This document shows, in pieces, positions 1 through 6,291 of a stretch of 9,365 nucleotides of DNA. The first letter of the stretch is position 1; each line of letters begins with the position of its first letter. The position numbers were made by a program, and so were the translations under genes. The notes below the pieces were generated by a model. It was not told the origin of the DNA. It made no database searches and worked only from the letters and a program-made list of their open reading frames with translations. Source of the stretch: CAZUCD01 sp964618855 (lineage in GTDB: Bacteria; Sumerlaeota; Sumerlaeia; SLMS01; JANRJK01); the NCBI GenBank assembly GCA_964618855.1, contig CAZUCD010000148.1, positions 1 through 9,365 of the forward strand. The letters are read 5' to 3'.

Positions 1-467
1 TGATCTTCATCAACCAGATCCGCGAGAAGATCGGCGTGATGTTCGGCAGCCCCGAAACCACGCCGGGCGGGCGCGCGCTGAAGTTCTACTCGTCGGTCCG
101 CGTGGACGTGCGCCGTATCGGCGCCGTGCGCGACATGGACAAGAACGTCGGCAACCGCGTGCGTGCGAAGGTCGTGAAGAACAAGTGCGCCCCGCCGTTC
201 GGCGAAGCCGAGTTCGACATCATCTTCGGGGAGGGCATCAGCCGTGAGGGGGACCTGCTGGACCTCGCGCTCGCGGCGCGCATCGTGGACAAGAGCGGCG
301 CGTGGCTCTCCTACAAGGGCGAGCGGCTCGGCAATGGCCGCGAGAACGTCCGCAAGATGCTCCGCACGAACCCGGATCTCATGCAGCGCATGGAGAACGA
401 CGTCCGCGAACACTTCGCCACGGCGAGCGGCGACCTTCCCGTCGGCGGCACTTCCCAGGACGAGTGA
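1..467 (+). CDS. recA: RecA recombinase, C-terminal part (5' truncated by window edge)
   Basis: RecA is the cytoplasmic ATP-dependent strand-exchange protein of homologous recombination and the co-protease that triggers LexA cleavage in the SOS response. The reading frame is open from base 3 and ends at TGA 465-467, giving about 154 residues. It begins at the FINQIREKIG segment, runs through DNA-binding loop L2 (MFGSPETTPGGRALKFY), then SVRVDVRRIGAVRD, the VVKNKCAPPF strand and FGEGISREGDLLDL, and finishes with the C-terminal domain motif GAWLSYKGERLGNGREN. These blocks match the family in order and spacing. The Walker A and B motifs lie upstream of the window. The C-terminal tail is short (ends GGTSQDE) and only mildly acidic compared with E. 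coli RecA. The gene converges on the lipoprotein gene. The A of its stop codon is the first base of a 12-bp inverted repeat. Confidence 0.97.
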   Translation, partial: IFINQIREKIGVMFGSPETTPGGRALKFYSSVRVDVRRIGAVRDMDKNVGNRVRAKVVKNKCAPPFGEAEFDIIFGEGISREGDLLDLALAARIVDKSGAWLSYKGERLGNGRENVRKMLRTNPDLMQRMENDVREHFATASGDLPVGGTSQDE

Positions 468-513
468 GGGTCCTGGGTAGGGGTTTCAGGTTTCGAGTTT
501 CGGAGGCCGGTGA

Positions 514-530
514 GGCGCCGTCCCGGCGCC
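514..530 (+). terminator. Hairpin unit 1, likely recA terminator / REP-like palindrome
   Basis: GGCGCCG-TCC-CGGCGCC is a perfect 7-bp stem with a 3-nt loop, 47 bases after the recA stop. It is followed on the plus strand by CCCCCC and only three Ts, so it is not a classic U-tract intrinsic terminator. Its sequence matches 15 of 17 bases of the reverse complement of the second hairpin at 558-574. Confidence 0.5.
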
Positions 531-556
531 CCCCTTTGGTCGAATCAAGCACAGAT

Positions 557-575
557 GGGCGGCGGGACGCCGCCC
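557..575 (-). terminator. Hairpin unit 2, inverted copy of unit 1 / possible terminator of the minus-strand operon
   Basis: GGGCGGCG-GGA-CGCCGCCC forms an 8-bp perfect stem with a 3-nt loop. Read on the minus strand, the core 558-574 is GGCGGCGTCCCGCCGCC. It differs from unit 1 only at the two positions that pair with each other (5 and 13), so the stem is preserved. No T-run follows on the minus strand. It lies 68 bases beyond the stop codon of the lipoprotein gene. Confidence 0.45.
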
Positions 576-643
576 CCCCGGGCCTGTGACCAAGTCGGAG
601 GACCCAGGACCCTACACTTGAAATCCTGCCTGTCCGGTCCCGA

Positions 644-2890
644 CTACTTTCCGCCGGGAACGATGTAGCGAACGCTCCTGATGCGGTCGAATTGGGAGAT
701 CGTGTCGAGCGCCTCCAGGTCGGCCATGTCGCGCGAAAGCTCGGGCGAGTACTCGGCGGCCTGCTCCGGGTTCAGAACCTGGCCGAAGATCGTGTAGCCC
801 CCGTCGAGGTGTGGCTGGGGGGAGAGGGCGATGAAGAACTGCGACCCGCCGGTGTCCTTGCCGGAGAGCGCCATGCCGAGAGTACCGCGGCGGAACCGGC
901 GCTGGTTGATCTCGCAAGGGATCGAGTACTCCGGACCGCCCTCCATGTCGTTGCGGGGGTCGCCGCCCTGCGCGACGAAGTTCGGGACGACCCGGTGGAA
1001 GCTGAGCCCGTCAAAGAACCCCGACCGCGCGAGCCGCAGGAAGTTCTCCGTCGTGATGGGAGCCTCGTAGGGGAACAGCTCGACGGGGAACTTGCCTCGT
1101 CCCTCGACGTCCACGACGACCACGCAGCGCTTGGCCTGTGCGCGGGCGAGCCGCTGGTAGAAACCCTCGGAGGACTCCTGCGGGGAAAGATTCTTCCACG
1201 AGCCGGGGGTCTTGGCGAGCAGGGCGAAATCGGCGTCCCTTCGGTTCTTGAGCGCGGCCATGGCGCCTGCGCGCACGGCGGGCGACTTGTCCTTCAAGGC
1301 GCGCGTCAGGGCTCCCTGTGCCACGGTGTTTCCGCGGGGGTAGCGACCGAGGACCTCCACGAGGGCGCGGCGGCCGTCGGGGTTCCGGTTGGAGTCGTAG
1401 TCGAGCACCTCGACGACGGCGCGGAGCATCTCCGTGGGCGGGAACTTCGCCGGATCGGCGGGAATCAGCAGCCCCGCCGCACGGGCGCTCACGTAGGGGT
1501 CCTCGCTCCAGAGGTGATAGGTCACAAAGTCGCGGGGCAGCTCGCCGGCCTGTTCGCGCAGCATGGTGCCGTACGCCTCCACGAAGGCGGGGAGGATGGC
1601 GTTCTCGAGCGGCGTGAGCGCCTGGGCGAGTTCGGCGTTGCCCTCGATGTGGAGTTGGGCGAGCCGGGCGAACGGGAGCCTGTCGAGCTCGGCGAGACCG
1701 CGCTCCGCGCCCAATTCCTGCCACGCCATCACGAGGTGCCGCATGGCCTGAACGGAGTCGGTGCGGAGCTCCGGCGGGTAGTCCGAGAACCGCGCACGCG
1801 AGTTGGATCGCCGCAGGAGCTTCGCGTACGCGATCTGGGCGCGGTATCCGATGACGTTGTCCTGACCGCGGAGCTGTTGGAGGAGCGTCATCGTGTCGGG
1901 GATTGGATCGAATTCCGCCAGGGTGTCGATCGTCGTGACGGCGAGGTTGACGAAGCGTCCGTCGGCAGTGGCGTTGGGGTCGCCCAGGGCGCGCTGCCCG
2001 ATCGAGGCCACGGCGGGCTGGAGGATCTTCGGGAAGTCCTTGTTCTGGAGCCTCGACTGGGCGCGGAGCATCTCCACGAAGACCGCGAATGAGGGGTCGT
2101 CCTTCAGCTCGAACAACTGCATGGCGTCGTTTGCATCGCCGACCTTGCCGAGAAGTCGGACCGCCATGGACCGCACCTCGGGGTATTCGTCATCCAGCAG
2201 GGCGAGGGCGCGATCCCTGCCCGCGGTGCCCGGCATGCGGAGCAGGGCGTTGAGCGCGTAGTATCGAAGGCGTGGGTTCGGGTTTGCGGTCATCTCCTCG
2301 ATGGGGGCGAGGGCGTCGGCGTGGCCGATGCGCATGAGGGCGAGGATGGCCCGTTCCGCGACGCGCTCGTTGGGCACGTCGCGCCCCTCGTCGGGTTCCG
2401 AGAGCTTGCCGATGAGGCGCTGGACGGCGGCCTTTTCGCCGAGTTTCCCGAGGGCTTCCACGACGATGGCCTGCACCTCGCGCTCCTCGTCGTCGAGGGC
2501 ACCGATGAGGGCCTGGCCGACGTCGACGGGCACGCCCATGCCCATGGCCGCTCGCGCGTCCTTGTCGAACATCTCGCCCAGGGCGAAGGCCGCGGCGGCG
2601 CGGATGCGCGAGTTCTCGTCCTTCAGGGACTCGATCAGGCGCGGTTTGTCCGCAGGGTCCCCGATCCTGCCCAGCGCGAGGATGCCGCGCTCGATCGAGC
2701 GCTGGTTCGAGGCGACCATGTTCCTGCGCACCAGGACTGCGTTTCGGGTGTCCTCCCCGCGGATCATCTCCGCGAAGGAGGGCTCCGAGGGTGCGGACTT
2801 CAGCGCCGCACAGCCCGATGCGAGGAGGGGAAACAACAGCGATGCGACTGCCGCGGCGCGCAGCCGCCGGGTCACGAGATCAAAACTCAT
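644..2890 (-). CDS. HEAT-repeat lipoprotein with C-terminal cyclophilin-type peptidyl-prolyl isomerase
   Basis: This 748-aa protein has three parts. A lipoprotein signal comes first: basic RRLRAAAVA, hydrophobic core, then ASG-C with Cys27; Ala at +2 favours the outer membrane. About 530 residues of HEAT-type helical repeats follow, for example SRIRAAAAFALGEM, REVQAIVVEALGKLG and PEVRSMAVRLLGKVG. A cyclophilin domain occupies about residues 587-748. It keeps the catalytic block FHRVVPNFVAQGGDP (Arg633, Phe638, Gln641) and GSQFFIALS. It has His in PHLDGG where human CypA has Trp121, as is usual in bacteria. Expected activity is proline cis-trans isomerisation in the envelope, with the HEAT array as client or partner scaffold. 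The ATG at 2890 was chosen because an in-frame ATG 28 codons upstream (2974) would place non-signal sequence before the signal peptide. The chosen start overlaps the permease stop by 11 bp. The stop is TAG 644-646. Confidence 0.9.
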   Translation of the reverse strand: MSFDLVTRRLRAAAVASLLFPLLASGCAALKSAPSEPSFAEMIRGEDTRNAVLVRRNMVASNQRSIERGILALGRIGDPADKPRLIESLKDENSRIRAAAAFALGEMFDKDARAAMGMGVPVDVGQALIGALDDEEREVQAIVVEALGKLGEKAAVQRLIGKLSEPDEGRDVPNERVAERAILALMRIGHADALAPIEEMTANPNPRLRYYALNALLRMPGTAGRDRALALLDDEYPEVRSMAVRLLGKVGDANDAMQLFELKDDPSFAVFVEMLRAQSRLQNKDFPKILQPAVASIGQRALGDPNATADGRFVNLAVTTIDTLAEFDPIPDTMTLLQQLRGQDNVIGYRAQIAYAKLLRRSNSRARFSDYPPELRTDSVQAMRHLVMAWQELGAERGLAELDRLPFARLAQLHIEGNAELAQALTPLENAILPAFVEAYGTMLREQAGELPRDFVTYHLWSEDPYVSARAAGLLIPADPAKFPPTEMLRAVVEVLDYDSNRNPDGRRALVEVLGRYPRGNTVAQGALTRALKDKSPAVRAGAMAALKNRRDADFALLAKTPGSWKNLSPQESSEGFYQRLARAQAKRCVVVVDVEGRGKFPVELFPYEAPITTENFLRLARSGFFDGLSFHRVVPNFVAQGGDPRNDMEGGPEYSIPCEINQRRFRRGTLGMALSGKDTGGSQFFIALSPQPHLDGGYTIFGQVLNPEQAAEYSPELSRDMADLEALDTISQFDRIRSVRYIVPGGK

Positions 2891-4631
2891 GTCTGAGCCA
2901 CCGTTTGGTTCCGAGTTGCATGGGCACGATGATGGCCGTCCCCTGCACGAGCGCCGCAAAGGCAATGTACGCAATCGACCAGTCCTCCCAGAAGGCCCGG
3001 CCCCAGGCCAGTTTCGGCAGGATGTTGATCGGGAGCAGGAGCGTCAGCACGGAAACGGCGATGTAAGCCAGCGAGAGGATCACGTTTGCCGTGCCGCCGA
3101 GTCCGTTGGCGATGCGCGCGGGGTTGTCCTCGATGAAGTTGGGAAGTATCGCGCCGATGCCGACTGCGAGGCTGGTCAGACCGAAGGCCATGACGGTGAT
3201 CGTGCCATGGGACAGGAGAGCGTAGAAGGTCTCCATCCCGAGCACCCGGTTTGACAGGAACGTGAGCGAGTGGCTGACGACCTGGCAAAGCAGCAGGCAG
3301 AGGATGTACTTCTGCCACAGGATGCGGGACCTTGGAATGGGAGCCAGGCCCACGGCCCAGAACCCGCGGCCCTCTAGGCTCAGCATGGGGTACACAAACC
3401 GCGTGGTGAGGATCGAGAGAATGAAGCATGTCGCTCCGAGGTTGAAGAAGGCGAGCATGACGCGCCATCCCTCGATCACGGCGGCGACGGCCTCGCTGTG
3501 GCGCGCCGCACCCCGCATGTTGGAAATGTAGACGGACAGGAGTCCCAGCAGGATCACGATCTGGGTCCACTGCCCCGGATCGCGCCAGAAGGTCTTGAAG
3601 TCCTTCGACAGGAGGGCAGCCACCGGCGGGGGGAAAACGGCGAGCATCCTGTCCACGATCGCCATGGCGCGCGATCCCCCCGCGGCGCGCTCCTCCTTCG
3701 GCGCCATCGCCGTGTCCTTGGAGAGGCACCAGCCTCGGTAGTAGAGCCTCGGGACGAGCCATCGCACGACCTCCAGAATCATCAGCGCGGAGGCGGCCAG
3801 CATGCCGAGCCAGTAGAGGTACTGCATGGGGTCGAGGTCCGCGCGGTCCACCGGCGCGATCGCGCGCAAGGCGTTGGCGAACCATGCACTCGGCAGGAGC
3901 GGCGCGTTTCCAACCGAGAGGATGGAGAGGATCTCCGCGAAGTCCTGCTGGTCGGCCGAGGCGAGCATGCGGCGGATGCCCACCGCCTTGCCGGTCGCGG
4001 CCGACGCCAACACCGTGATGATCCCCAGGACCACGCACAGCGTGCGCGTTTTCCGCGCGGGGAAGTACGCCGCCAGCACCATCGTCACCAGCGCGCCGAT
4101 GCCCGCGGGGATCGCCAGAAACGGAACCACGAGCAGCAGCACGCACGGGTAGTAGTACCACGGCGCACCGCGCGCGACCCCGTAGCTCGCAAAAATCGGC
4201 AGCGACAGGAGCGCAAACGCCCACGAACTGTAGAAGACCGTCTCGGACAGCTTGAGCCGGAAGATCGCGCGCCGGCTGATCGGCTGCCCCATCAGGAACT
4301 CCACCTCCTTCGACATGTACGTGGTGGAAAGCGTGATGATCAGGTTCGAGAATGTGAGGAGGGAGAAGAAGATGAGCAGGACGAGCCCGACGAGCTGATC
4401 CATGAGCGCAGGCCCGAAGACCTGCTGCCTCATTAGGAAGCGGAAAACCGAGAAGAAGAATCCCGTGCCGAGGCCAACGAGGGCGACGACGACGAGGACG
4501 CCGACGAACAGGTGGACATACATGTGGCCGCGAATGTGGCGGATGGCATTGTTGGCCTGCCGCCACTTTCCCGCGAGCACGAGACGGGTGTGGAGGGCGT
4601 CGAGCCTGGCAGTGTTGCCGGCGTCGTTCAC
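2880..4631 (-). CDS. Two-module ABC-2 type exporter permease (12 predicted TM segments)
   Basis: This 583-aa integral inner-membrane protein looks like the membrane subunit of an ABC exporter of the large 'putative ABC exporter' permease family. Hydrophobic segments lie near residues 38-63, 80-103, 132-152, 160-188, 197-213, 270-292, 355-371, 390-414, 440-460, 470-495, 515-537 and 553-572. Two similar halves are joined by a polar linker near 303-325. Recognisable family-like blocks are TYMSKEVEFLMGQPIS (104-119), KDFKTFWRDPGQW (343-355), SLEGRGFWAVGLAPI (418-432) and NFIEDNPARIANGLGG (498-513). No Walker motifs are present and no ATPase gene lies in the window, so the nucleotide-binding partner must be encoded elsewhere. 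The start is GTG at 4631-4629. It lies in a GTGA overlap with the preceding gene's TGA and has no Shine-Dalgarno, implying translational coupling. The substrate is unknown. Assignment to an ABC permease rests on pattern recognition. Confidence 0.78.
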   Translation of the reverse strand: MNDAGNTARLDALHTRLVLAGKWRQANNAIRHIRGHMYVHLFVGVLVVVALVGLGTGFFFSVFRFLMRQQVFGPALMDQLVGLVLLIFFSLLTFSNLIITLSTTYMSKEVEFLMGQPISRRAIFRLKLSETVFYSSWAFALLSLPIFASYGVARGAPWYYYPCVLLLVVPFLAIPAGIGALVTMVLAAYFPARKTRTLCVVLGIITVLASAATGKAVGIRRMLASADQQDFAEILSILSVGNAPLLPSAWFANALRAIAPVDRADLDPMQYLYWLGMLAASALMILEVVRWLVPRLYYRGWCLSKDTAMAPKEERAAGGSRAMAIVDRMLAVFPPPVAALLSKDFKTFWRDPGQWTQIVILLGLLSVYISNMRGAARHSEAVAAVIEGWRVMLAFFNLGATCFILSILTTRFVYPMLSLEGRGFWAVGLAPIPRSRILWQKYILCLLLCQVVSHSLTFLSNRVLGMETFYALLSHGTITVMAFGLTSLAVGIGAILPNFIEDNPARIANGLGGTANVILSLAYIAVSVLTLLLPINILPKLAWGRAFWEDWSIAYIAFAALVQGTAIIVPMQLGTKRWLRHEF

Positions 4632-5629
4632 TGCCAGGGGAGACGGAGCCTGGTCGCGAGGCGCATCATCATGTCAGCCTCCTCCGAAAGCGGCGCACGC
4701 CCGCCCTCGCGGGACCGGGGGAATGCCGCGATGCCGAGGCGCGGGAGCATCGCGCATCCGATGTCCCACGGGGTCCAGAGGGAGAAGGCCTGGTGGAGTT
4801 CGAGCATATCGCGCTGCGCGCGCCACACGAGGGGGAGTTCCCCCTCGTGGAGAGCCTGCCACGCGGCCCGCGGAATCTCGGGAAAGAGCGTCGCGAGAGG
4901 TCCGGCGGTCAGGCAGCTCCCGGCCATGTAGGCGCCGGAGAACACGGACTCGTTTGCGCAGCCGACGACGAACCCGGGCCGCGCGGTGCGCACCACCTCG
5001 CCGATCACCGAGGTGTCGTTCGTGTTGTAGATCACGCCGGAGATCGGGGGACGCCAGGAGAGCCGCTGGAGCGTGGCGGGCGTCAGCGCGTGCCCTGCGG
5101 GAATCTCGGATTGGTTGTAGATGACGATGGGGACGGAGACCGCGGTGGCGAGGTCCTCGAAGAACCGGAGCGCGACGTCCTGCGCGGGATACTCCGCATT
5201 GAGCTGCAGGCCGGTGGGGACGGGCTGAAGTGCGGCGAAGGCGCCGTGGGCGACGGCCCACTCGCTGAGCTCGGCGGCCTGCCTGCGGTAGAGCGCGGGC
5301 CGGGGGAGCTCCGTGGGATTGCCATCCCACAGTCCGGCACAGTTCACGAGGACCGGCTTTCGGCCGCGCGCAACCTCCAGGACGCACCGTGCGGCGTCCC
5401 TCACCTCGTCGAGCGAGTAGCTCCACATGCGGCCGGGGCCCGAGCGCACGATCACGGCCGAGACGTCCGACCGCGCCGCGAAGTAGTCGGCCTGCGCCTC
5501 CATGCCATCGAAGTCGATGCGGCCGTCGGGCCGTTCCGGGGTCAGGAGCGGCACGACGACCCCAGACAGGGGGAGCGGATACTCTATCTGGGTGACGGGA
5601 TGTAGTATCTTCTCGACGAAGGTCTGCAT
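4628..5629 (-). CDS. DapA/NanA-superfamily (DHDPS-like) protein lacking the catalytic lysine
   Basis: This 333-aa protein has the fold pattern of the dihydrodipicolinate synthase / N-acetylneuraminate lyase family: GVVVPLLTPERPDGRIDFDGM at the start of the barrel, GRKPVLVNCAG on strand 3, VPIVIYNQSEIPAG on strand 5 and PPISGVIYNTNDTS on strand 6. The defining catalytic features are absent. The GTTGE loop reads SGPGR (63-67), the YY pair reads VP (137-138), and the Schiff-base lysine of GIKEATGN is Ile200. Only two lysines occur, Lys7 and Lys91. It may be a pseudoenzyme or use different chemistry. The ATG at 5629 was chosen because the frame extends 36 codons further upstream (to an ATG at 5737) only by reading through a strong hairpin at 5656-5682 and into the 3' end of the preceding gene. 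It ends in the GTGA overlap with the permease. Confidence 0.85.
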   Translation of the reverse strand: MQTFVEKILHPVTQIEYPLPLSGVVVPLLTPERPDGRIDFDGMEAQADYFAARSDVSAVIVRSGPGRMWSYSLDEVRDAARCVLEVARGRKPVLVNCAGLWDGNPTELPRPALYRRQAAELSEWAVAHGAFAALQPVPTGLQLNAEYPAQDVALRFFEDLATAVSVPIVIYNQSEIPAGHALTPATLQRLSWRPPISGVIYNTNDTSVIGEVVRTARPGFVVGCANESVFSGAYMAGSCLTAGPLATLFPEIPRAAWQALHEGELPLVWRAQRDMLELHQAFSLWTPWDIGCAMLPRLGIAAFPRSREGGRAPLSEEADMMMRLATRLRLPWQ

Positions 5630-5655
5630 GGCGGCGATCCGGTGCTGGAACGGAA

Positions 5656-5682
5656 GCGGCGGCTCCGGTGGGGAGCCGCCGC
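5656..5682 (-). terminator. Strong 11-bp hairpin between the Spx-like and DapA-like genes
   Basis: GCGGCGGCTCC at 5656-5666 and GGAGCCGCCGC at 5672-5682 form a perfect 11-bp GC-rich stem with a 5-nt loop. On the minus strand it lies 29 bases after the stop of the Spx-like gene and 26 bases before the ATG of the DapA-like gene. It is followed by TTCCGTTCC, a weak U-rich tail. It may terminate or attenuate transcription from the upstream gene, or stabilise a processed 3' end. It also argues that the DapA-like gene does not start further upstream. Confidence 0.6.
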
Positions 5683-5711
5683 GTTGCTTCGTGTGGCGGG
5701 GCGACTCTTCC

Positions 5712-6053
5712 TCAGAGTTCCCCGAACTGATCCTCATCGTAGCCGAAGACTGCGAGCTTGCCGCGAACGGCGATTGGCCTCTTGATGAGGTTTGGGTCCT
5801 TCATCATGAGCTCGATCGCGCCCTTCTTTGTCGGCGGATCGTCCTTCAGGCCGTGGTCGCGGTAGGTCTTTGCCCGGACGTTCAGGAACCTCTTCACGTC
5901 CTTTGCATCAATATGGGTCTCGAGGAGCGAGCGCGGCGGTGGGTACTCCTCAACGTCGCGCAGGTCAAGCTCGTGGCCCAGCTTCTCGAGGTAAGCCTTC
6001 GACTTTTCGCAGGTCGGACAGCGAGGCTTCCAGTAGAAGGTGATTTTGGCCAT
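5712..6053 (-). CDS. Spx/ArsC-family thioredoxin-fold protein with CxxC motif
   Basis: This is a 113-aa cytoplasmic protein of the arsenate reductase (ArsC)/Spx superfamily. The N-terminus MAKITFYWKPRCPTCEKSK carries CPTC at Cys12/Cys15. ArsC enzymes have a single Cys there, whereas Spx-type redox regulators have CxxC. The later block DPNLIKRPIAVRGK places Arg92 at the conserved superfamily arginine. The C-terminal GYDEDQF resembles GYNEDEI of Bacillus Spx, although this protein ends about 18 residues earlier. Either a thiol redox switch acting on RNA polymerase or a glutaredoxin-like reductase is possible; the sequence does not decide. An in-frame ATG lies 17 codons upstream at 6104. ATG 6053 was chosen because it begins the family's first strand and follows GAAAGGGA, a good ribosome site with about 9 nt spacing. 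It lies upstream of the DapA-like gene in the same direction, separated by a hairpin. Confidence 0.82.
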   Translation of the reverse strand: MAKITFYWKPRCPTCEKSKAYLEKLGHELDLRDVEEYPPPRSLLETHIDAKDVKRFLNVRAKTYRDHGLKDDPPTKKGAIELMMKDPNLIKRPIAVRGKLAVFGYDEDQFGEL

Positions 6054-6125
6054 CCCGACGGGTCCCTTTCGAGGAAAGAGCGTGGTCTCATGCGCTCCAA
6101 CCACTTTGATGAGCCTACTTCAATG

Positions 6126-6151
6126 AACTGCGCGGAATCAAGTACGCAGTT
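6126..6151. promoter_or_regulatory. Inverted repeat upstream of the Spx-like gene, possible operator
   Basis: AACTGCG (6126-6132) and CGCAGTT (6145-6151) are perfect 7-bp inverted arms around a 12-bp spacer. On the minus strand the spacer contains TTGATT, a possible -35-like hexamer, but no matching -10 is evident. The site is 73 to 98 bases upstream of the chosen ATG, a reasonable place for a regulator-binding site. This is a weak call from symmetry alone. Confidence 0.3.
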
Positions 6152-6269
6152 TGGGGGGCTGCCCGCCGGGAGGGGGAGTGCCTGCGACTTGGCGCAAGCT
6201 TCCGAGCGCAGCCTTGGCGGACCTTAAGGCCGGGCATGTCCGGAGGTGTGGGGCGGGCACCGAGCGGGA

Positions 6270-6284
6270 CTCCCGTGACGGGAG
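6270..6284 (-). terminator. Small hairpin just downstream of rel
   Basis: CTCCCG-TGA-CGGGAG is a 6-bp stem with a 3-nt loop, starting 8 bases past the rel stop codon on the minus strand. No T-run follows, so it is at best a weak or factor-assisted terminator. Confidence 0.3.
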
Positions 6285-6291
6285 ACGCGGA

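Larger units (their letters stand above)
467..613. repeat. Nested inverted-repeat element filling the convergent intergenic region
   Basis: A perfect 12-bp inverted repeat, AGGGTCCTGGGT at 467-478 and ACCCAGGACCCT at 602-613, brackets nearly all of the space between recA and the convergent lipoprotein gene. Inside it lie two hairpins (514-530 and 557-575) in opposite orientation. The whole could fold as a branched cruciform or RNA structure of about 147 nt. The left arm overlaps the last base of the recA stop codon. I see no flanking target-site duplication and no open reading frame inside. It could be a bidirectional terminator, a REP/BIME-like element or a small non-autonomous mobile element. 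The symmetry is directly visible; the role is inferred. Confidence 0.6.
6054..6291. other. Non-coding stretch between rel and the Spx-like gene
   Basis: These 238 bases lie downstream of rel and upstream of the Spx-like gene, both on the minus strand. I see no credible gene. It must hold the Spx-like gene's leader and probably its promoter, but no convincing -35/-10 pair is visible. Structures seen are a 7-bp dyad at 6126-6151 and a small hairpin at 6270-6284, listed separately. Confidence 0.6.

Noticed and set aside
692..2092. 466-aa plus-strand reading frame opposite the HEAT-cyclophilin gene
   Set aside because: It is antisense to a gene with clear domains, has Arg/Gly/Val-biased composition and no recognisable motif: a GC-bias shadow.
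2301..3254. 317-aa plus-strand reading frame spanning the lipoprotein/permease junction
   Set aside because: Arg/Ser/Ala-rich composition and antisense to two well supported genes; no domain seen.
2887..4566. 559-aa minus-strand frame lying within the permease gene
   Set aside because: It is Arg/Pro/His-rich with no membrane segments, while the other frame gives a coherent 12-TM protein.
5630..5737. Longer N-terminus for the DapA-like protein (start at 5737)
   Set aside because: The extra 36 residues read through an 11-bp hairpin and the 3' end of the Spx-like gene and look unlike protein; the barrel starts after Met at 5629.
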